Below, in pieces: positions 48,838 through 52,869 of a stretch of 52,869 nucleotides of DNA; the stretch's first letter is position 1, and each line of letters starts with the position of its first letter. This DNA is from JAAGZL01 sp964628835 (GTDB lineage: Bacteria > Pseudomonadota > Gammaproteobacteria > Chromatiales > Chromatiaceae). The position numbers and the translations under genes are program-made. The stretch covers positions 1 through 52,869 of the forward strand of contig CAZVME010000017.1 in assembly GCA_964628835.1 (NCBI GenBank). Reading direction: 5' to 3'. The notes beneath the pieces were generated by a model. That model saw nothing but the letters and a program-made list of their open reading frames with translations, ran no database searches and was not told the origin of the DNA.

Positions 48838-51561
48838 ATGCTTACCAATGGCGTAATCCTGGTTTCGGCTTTTCTCTACCTGGGGATTCTGTTCGCCATC
48901 GCCTACTATGCGGACAAGCGGGCAGATCAGGGTCGCTCGATAATCAGCAATCCATATATCTATACGCTTTCCATCGCCGTCTACTGTACCGCTTGGACCT
49001 TCTACGGCAGCGTGGGGCGCGCCTCCAGCACCGGCCTGGGTTTTTTACCCATTTACCTGGGGCCTACGCTAATGGCAGCACTGTGGTGGCTGGTGTTGCG
49101 CAAGATCATACGCATAGTGCAGGCCCATCGAATCACTTCCATCGCTGACTTTATCAGCTCCCGCTATGGCAAGAGCACCCTACTCGGTGGCATTGTTACC
49201 ATTATCGCCGTAATCGGAATCATGCCCTACATCTCACTCCAGCTTAAGGCGGTCTCTGCCAGCGTTGATGTCATTACCCACTTCTCCCCCAACGGCAATC
49301 AGGCAGTTCCCGGGTCCAGTTCCATCTGGAGCGATACCGCCCTGTATATCGCACTGCTGCTGGCGGCGTTCACCATCCTGTTCGGAACCCGGCAGATCGA
49401 TGTTAGTGAGCGCCATGAGGGCATGGTGGCGGCTATCGCCTTTGAATCACTGATCAAGCTTATCGCATTTCTTGCAGTTGGAATATTTGTCACCTTCGGC
49501 CTGTTCGATGGACCAGGCGACCTGTTCACCCAAGCCGCAGCCGTACCGCGTCTGGCTAAGTTGATGACCATGGAGGGATCGCCCGGCGGCTATACCAGTT
49601 GGTTTACCCTTACCTTTCTGGCAATGATGGCCATCATGTTTCTTCCGCGCCAGTTTCAGGTGGCAATGGTGGAAAACGTAAATACAGAACATCTGCGTAA
49701 GGCCAGTTGGCTGTTCCCACTCTACCTGTTGGTGATCAATCTGTTTGTACTGCCCATTGCTCTGGGTGGAAATCTGCTGTTTCCCAACGGTCAGGTGGAC
49801 CCGGATACCTATGTGCTAACCCTGCCCATGTCACAACATGCGAACACCCTGGCCCTGTTCGTATTTATCGGCGGACTCTCTGCCGCCACCGGCATGGTTA
49901 TTGTTGCCACCATCACCCTCTCCACCATGGTATGTAATGATCTTGTGATGCCGGTACTGTTGCGCATCAACTCACTGCAACTGACGCAAAAGCAGGATCT
50001 TACCCGACTGTTACTGGGCATCAGACGCGGTGCCATCGTCCTCATTCTGTTGTTGGGTTATACCTATTTTCACCTGATCGGAGAGTCCTATACCCTGGTA
50101 ACCATCGGGCTGGTGTCTTTCGCCGCCGCCGCCCAATTCGCTCCGCCTATCCTGTTTGGTATTTACTGGAATGGGGCCAGCCGCAGTGGTGCCATGTCTG
50201 GACTTCTGGCCGGTTTCTTCATCTGGGGTTACACCTTGCTGCTTCCTGGCTTTGCCCGCTCGGGATGGCTGCCAACCAGCTTCCTGAATCAAGGACCATT
50301 TGGCATAGATCTACTGCGTCCCTACCAACTGTTCGGCATGCAGGGCCTGGACCCCATTTCCCATGCAGTATTCTGGAGCATGCTGGCAAATATCGGCCTA
50401 CTGGTGGTGGTCTCCCTATTCAGTCGTCAGTCACCTATCGAACAGGTCCAGGCCACCCTGTTTACCCGGGCCGATAGCGACTATTCAGATGACACCTACT
50501 TCTGGGCCGGCACCACCACCGAGGAGGAGTTGAAAGGACTGGCCAACAGATTTCTGGGAGGGAGCAAAACGAGCGAACTGTTTAATCTTTTCAATGCCGG
50601 TGAAACCAAACAGAACCAGGCCACCCGCCAGACCCGCCTGATCAACCATGTGGAACGCCATCTGGCTGGCGCCAATGGCGCCGCTTCAGCCCGGGTAATG
50701 ATCTCATCCATCGTCGAGGGCGAGGTCCTGAGCCTGCATGGCGTAATGCAGATCCTGGATGAGACCACTCAGGTGCGGGAGTACAGCCGAGCGCTGGAGC
50801 AAAAATCACAGGAGCTTGAGGCCGCCAGCAGAAAACTGAAGACGGCCAATGAACGCCTGCAGGAGCTGGATCGCTTAAAGGATGAGTTTGTATCCACCGT
50901 TAGCCATGAACTGCGTACACCACTGACGTCCATCAGGGCATTCTCCGAAATCCTGCATACTAATCTGAACCTGCCTGAAGCACAGCGGGAGGAGTTCCTT
51001 ACCATCATTATCAGCGAAACCGAACGCCTCACACGCCTGATAAATGATGTGCTGGATCTGGCCAAGATCGAATCGGGAAGAGTGGAATGGAATAAGGTGC
51101 CGTTTGATCTCGGCAAGTTGATTCAGGATGCCACCAACACAGTTAGCCAGCTATTTCAGGAAAAACAGATACAACTGAATACCCAACTGCCAGAACAAAA
51201 GATCGTCGCCATTATTGATCGTGACCGGATTCAGCAGGTATTGATCAACCTGCTGTCCAACGCCGCCAAATTCTGTGCTGAGAGCGACGGACTGGTAACC
51301 ATTGAACTAACCAGACTGGAACAAGTGGCCAAGATTACTGTAAGTGACAATGGAGCTGGAATACCAGCAGAAGAACTGGAACTTATCTTCGAGAAGTTTC
51401 ATCAGGTAGAAGACCAGGACAGCGCCGCACGCCAGGGTACCGGCTTGGGTCTTACTATCTGTCGTGGAATTGTAGAACACCACCATGGACAGCTGTGGGC
51501 TGAAAACAGAGTCGACGGCGGATCCAGATTTATCTGCGAATTACCTTGTGATGGTGCTTAG
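48838..51561 (+). CDS. Sodium/solute symporter-STAC-histidine kinase fusion (CbrA-like)
   Basis: A 907-residue inner-membrane protein. The SSS transporter (about 1-520) has about 13 helices, including IYTLSIAVYCTAWTFYGSVG. The STAC region (about 555-625) reads LANRFLGGSKTSELF, then ERHLAGANGAASARVMISS. A coiled coil leads to HisKA (SHELRTPLTS, His690) and HATPase (LSNAAKFC, VSDNGAGIP, GTGLGLTICRGI). It is CbrA-like but lacks a PAS domain and any C-terminal receiver. The transported or sensed solute is unknown. A receiver at 46019 is the obvious partner. Confidence 0.93.
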   Translation: MLTNGVILVSAFLYLGILFAIAYYADKRADQGRSIISNPYIYTLSIAVYCTAWTFYGSVGRASSTGLGFLPIYLGPTLMAALWWLVLRKIIRIVQAHRITSIADFISSRYGKSTLLGGIVTIIAVIGIMPYISLQLKAVSASVDVITHFSPNGNQAVPGSSSIWSDTALYIALLLAAFTILFGTRQIDVSERHEGMVAAIAFESLIKLIAFLAVGIFVTFGLFDGPGDLFTQAAAVPRLAKLMTMEGSPGGYTSWFTLTFLAMMAIMFLPRQFQVAMVENVNTEHLRKASWLFPLYLLVINLFVLPIALGGNLLFPNGQVDPDTYVLTLPMSQHANTLALFVFIGGLSAATGMVIVATITLSTMVCNDLVMPVLLRINSLQLTQKQDLTRLLLGIRRGAIVLILLLGYTYFHLIGESYTLVTIGLVSFAAAAQFAPPILFGIYWNGASRSGAMSGLLAGFFIWGYTLLLPGFARSGWLPTSFLNQGPFGIDLLRPYQLFGMQGLDPISHAVFWSMLANIGLLVVVSLFSRQSPIEQVQATLFTRADSDYSDDTYFWAGTTTEEELKGLANRFLGGSKTSELFNLFNAGETKQNQATRQTRLINHVERHLAGANGAASARVMISSIVEGEVLSLHGVMQILDETTQVREYSRALEQKSQELEAASRKLKTANERLQELDRLKDEFVSTVSHELRTPLTSIRAFSEILHTNLNLPEAQREEFLTIIISETERLTRLINDVLDLAKIESGRVEWNKVPFDLGKLIQDATNTVSQLFQEKQIQLNTQLPEQKIVAIIDRDRIQQVLINLLSNAAKFCAESDGLVTIELTRLEQVAKITVSDNGAGIPAEELELIFEKFHQVEDQDSAARQGTGLGLTICRGIVEHHHGQLWAENRVDGGSRFICELPCDGA

Positions 51562-51637
51562 GTTGCCCGCATATCCACCTGACTGGTTATTACAACGCCA
51601 AAGCGCTCTGATGACTTACGCTCTATGCCAAGTTGAC

Positions 51638-51676
51638 GCACCGCTTTGCTGGTGCACCTTAGGCTACGGACCTAAG
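51638..51676. terminator. Possible terminator hairpins between convergent genes
   Basis: GCACC-8-GGTGC and CTTAGG-7-CCTAAG form two small stems between the symporter-kinase stop and the end of the convergent gene at 51696; the second is followed by AAAAT. The stems are short, so this is tentative. Confidence 0.3.
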
Positions 51677-51695
51677 AAAATAGAGGCTGGCGCTA

Positions 51696-52082
51696 CTACT
51701 CTGGTACACCCTGCCACAGCATCTTGTAACCCATTTCATAGGTATCAGAGCAATATTTGATTAGATGGCTGAACTTCTCCTTAAACACAGAATCCGCATG
51801 TGACCTCTCATGTTGTTCGAAGGATCTCCAGTAGGTCATTATGGCTAGGTGAGCATCTGTCTTTTTCTCAGGATCGAAAGACCCCTGCTCAGATACAAAG
51901 CCGGTATACTCAAACACCTGACCTCCGACGAAACCACCCTCCTCATTGCCATAGGTATTTTTGACCACATTACACATCTCCCCCAACGCCATCTCCACAT
52001 CTTCAAAATCGACGCCATCCTTGAGCTTAACGACGTTAAATAACATTACCACGCCAAAGGGAATCGTTATAGGTTCAAACAT
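51696..52082 (-). CDS. ABM-fold (antibiotic biosynthesis monooxygenase-like) protein
   Basis: A 128-residue cytoplasmic protein of the dimeric alpha/beta barrel type. VVMLFNVVKLKDGVDFEDVEMALGEMCNVV and HLAIMTYWRSFEQHERSHADSVFKEKF have the strand-helix-strand pattern with a His-containing helix seen in ABM/heme-degrading-like proteins. The exact reaction is unknown. An ATG 12 codons in is a possible alternative start. It follows the rhodanese gene on the same strand by 165 bp. Confidence 0.7.
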   Translation of the reverse strand: MFEPITIPFGVVMLFNVVKLKDGVDFEDVEMALGEMCNVVKNTYGNEEGGFVGGQVFEYTGFVSEQGSFDPEKKTDAHLAIMTYWRSFEQHERSHADSVFKEKFSHLIKYCSDTYEMGYKMLWQGVPE

Positions 52083-52247
52083 TCCTGTTCTCCTGCAACA
52101 TAATCATACATCTACAATAAGTGGAAACCATCTGACTCTAAGAAAAATGGTCAGTCCTGCATAAATAATAGCTGGTTATTCAGTTTTGATGCGCCACAGG
52201 TGATACATATGGATTAATTTATCTATTTTCAGGCAACCAGTTTCTGT

Positions 52248-52727
52248 TCAGTAACCGATCCAACCTTCCGGTTTCATCTGATCCGGCAGCAGTCTAGTGG
52301 TGAAGTAAACATCGCCTTCATCCGGGTCAACTACATTTCCATCCACATCCTGCAGCGGCTGTTCATAATCGTTCCAGCCCCGCAGCCCGGTTTGAAGAGA
52401 GGCAGTATTTTCAAACCCAAGCACCTGCAGTGAGTGCACAGCAAGTATGCTTCTATGTCCGGAGCGACAGACCACCACAACCTCTCTATTTCTGGCCTGC
52501 ACCAGTTCCGGCTCGGTCTCTTCAAACTCCCATTCGCAGGCCGATTCCAGAATCCCGCGTGGAACGCAAAGTGAATTGGGGATATGCATGCGATCAAACT
52601 CCTCCTGTTCCCGTACGTCCAGGATAAGCAGGTCCGGATTGTCCGTAAGGCGTTCCTCCAGGTCCCAGGGCATGATCTCCTTCACATCCGTAAGACATTC
52701 ACGGACTAATTCTATAAATCTCATCAT
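52248..52727 (-). CDS. Rhodanese-domain sulfurtransferase-like protein
   Basis: A 159-residue protein with one rhodanese domain (about 17-125): LLILDVREQEEFDRMHIPNSLCVPRG, the active loop VCRSGHRS with Cys87, and SLQTGLRGWNDYEQPL. The C-terminal tail (about 126-159) ends DQMKPEGWIGY. It can carry persulfide on Cys87, in line with a sulfur-metabolising organism, but rhodaneses occur widely. GAAGGTG precedes the double ATG. Its promoter -10 (TATTAT/TATAAC-like near 52770) is about 15 bp from the contig-end repeat. Confidence 0.88.
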   Translation of the reverse strand: MMRFIELVRECLTDVKEIMPWDLEERLTDNPDLLILDVREQEEFDRMHIPNSLCVPRGILESACEWEFEETEPELVQARNREVVVVCRSGHRSILAVHSLQVLGFENTASLQTGLRGWNDYEQPLQDVDGNVVDPDEGDVYFTTRLLPDQMKPEGWIGY

Positions 52728-52784
52728 GGTAGGTTCACCTTCGGTAATATTAGTTGTTCAGGAGGTTATAATACAGGTACAGGC

Positions 52785-52832
52785 TAAGCGAGTCTTTGAT
52801 CTAGTGATGCCTTTTGGGACATCCAAGTCCCC
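52785..52832 (+). repeat. End of the dispersed repeat, right contig edge
   Basis: This is the inverted mate of 6-53, identical at 47 of 48 positions. After CCCC the copies differ: here TTATATGGTCCCAGCC continues for 37 nt to the end of the window. GGGAC-ATCCAA-GTCCC forms the hairpin. So two loci 52.8 kb apart have the same element terminus pointing outward. Confidence 0.8.
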
Positions 52833-52869
52833 TTATATGGTCCCAGCCATGGGGAGCGAAGCGAAGGCC

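Noticed and set aside
1..52869. tRNA, rRNA, CRISPR array, prophage or intact insertion sequence
   Set aside because: None could be found by eye. A covariance-model and repeat search would be needed to be certain for small RNAs.

Overview
The window reads as a contig from a free-living or host-associated gammaproteobacterium, probably marine. The evidence is the cysS / two cyclophilins / lpxH block, tsaB next to a YoaA-type helicase, a bifunctional PBP1b, a YaiL-type DUF2058 gene, an ActP-like two-subunit sodium/solute symporter, and the 'proteobacterial dedicated sortase' system known mostly from marine Proteobacteria. G+C looks moderate by eye. The species cannot be fixed from the sequence. 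The first and last bases carry inverted copies of one 48-nt repeat (47/48 identical). I infer that the window is a complete assembly contig that ends where a dispersed repeat begins.

Layout. 0-14 kb is mostly housekeeping and envelope: a carboxylesterase cut off at the contig edge, cysS, two peptidyl-prolyl isomerases, lpxH, a small cluster for lipid-linked sugar transfer (LABN protein, GT2, ArnT-like GT39) beside a transposase relic, tsaB, the DinG-family helicase yoaA, an uncharacterised gene, and a TPR lipoprotein translationally coupled to PBP1b. Two families of palindromic intergenic repeats lie in this part. 14-20.3 kb has a DUF2058 gene, a membrane protein, a DEDDh exonuclease, a cNMP/CBS/DUF294 signalling protein, and the large and small subunits of a sodium/solute symporter. 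20.9-25 kb holds a DUF523/DUF1722 gene, a three-module sensor diguanylate cyclase and an acyl-CoA thioesterase.

25-32.4 kb is the least recognisable part. It has three secreted proteins of unknown function in a divergent pair of transcription units, one with a duplicated four-cysteine domain, then an MltB-type lytic transglycosylase, a DUF4405 membrane protein and a secreted protein of unknown role. 32.7-42.9 kb contains the sortase, its single LPXTG-like target, and the cognate PdsR/PdsS two-component system. The two halves are separated by an operon for a membrane-anchored SMC/Rad50-like ATPase, an rRNA-type methyltransferase and a YqaA-like protein, plus a CBS-domain gene. Between the target gene and the ATPase operon lie four GTGGCAG direct repeats in helical phase, a good candidate PdsR operator. 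43-45.8 kb has an alpha/beta hydrolase split by a G7 frameshift and a YadGH-type ABC exporter.

46-51.6 kb is a compact four-gene signalling locus: a stand-alone receiver, a membrane PAS protein with a HisKA-like region lacking its histidine fused to an intact DEDDh exonuclease, a two-TM small protein, and a CbrA-like symporter-STAC-histidine kinase. It repeats the themes of the 15.5-20.3 kb locus (symporter, two-TM small subunit, DEDDh exonuclease, sensory domains). I regard this recurrence as one of the most interesting features of the window. The end has an ABM-fold protein and a rhodanese. I saw no tRNA, rRNA, CRISPR array or intact insertion sequence.
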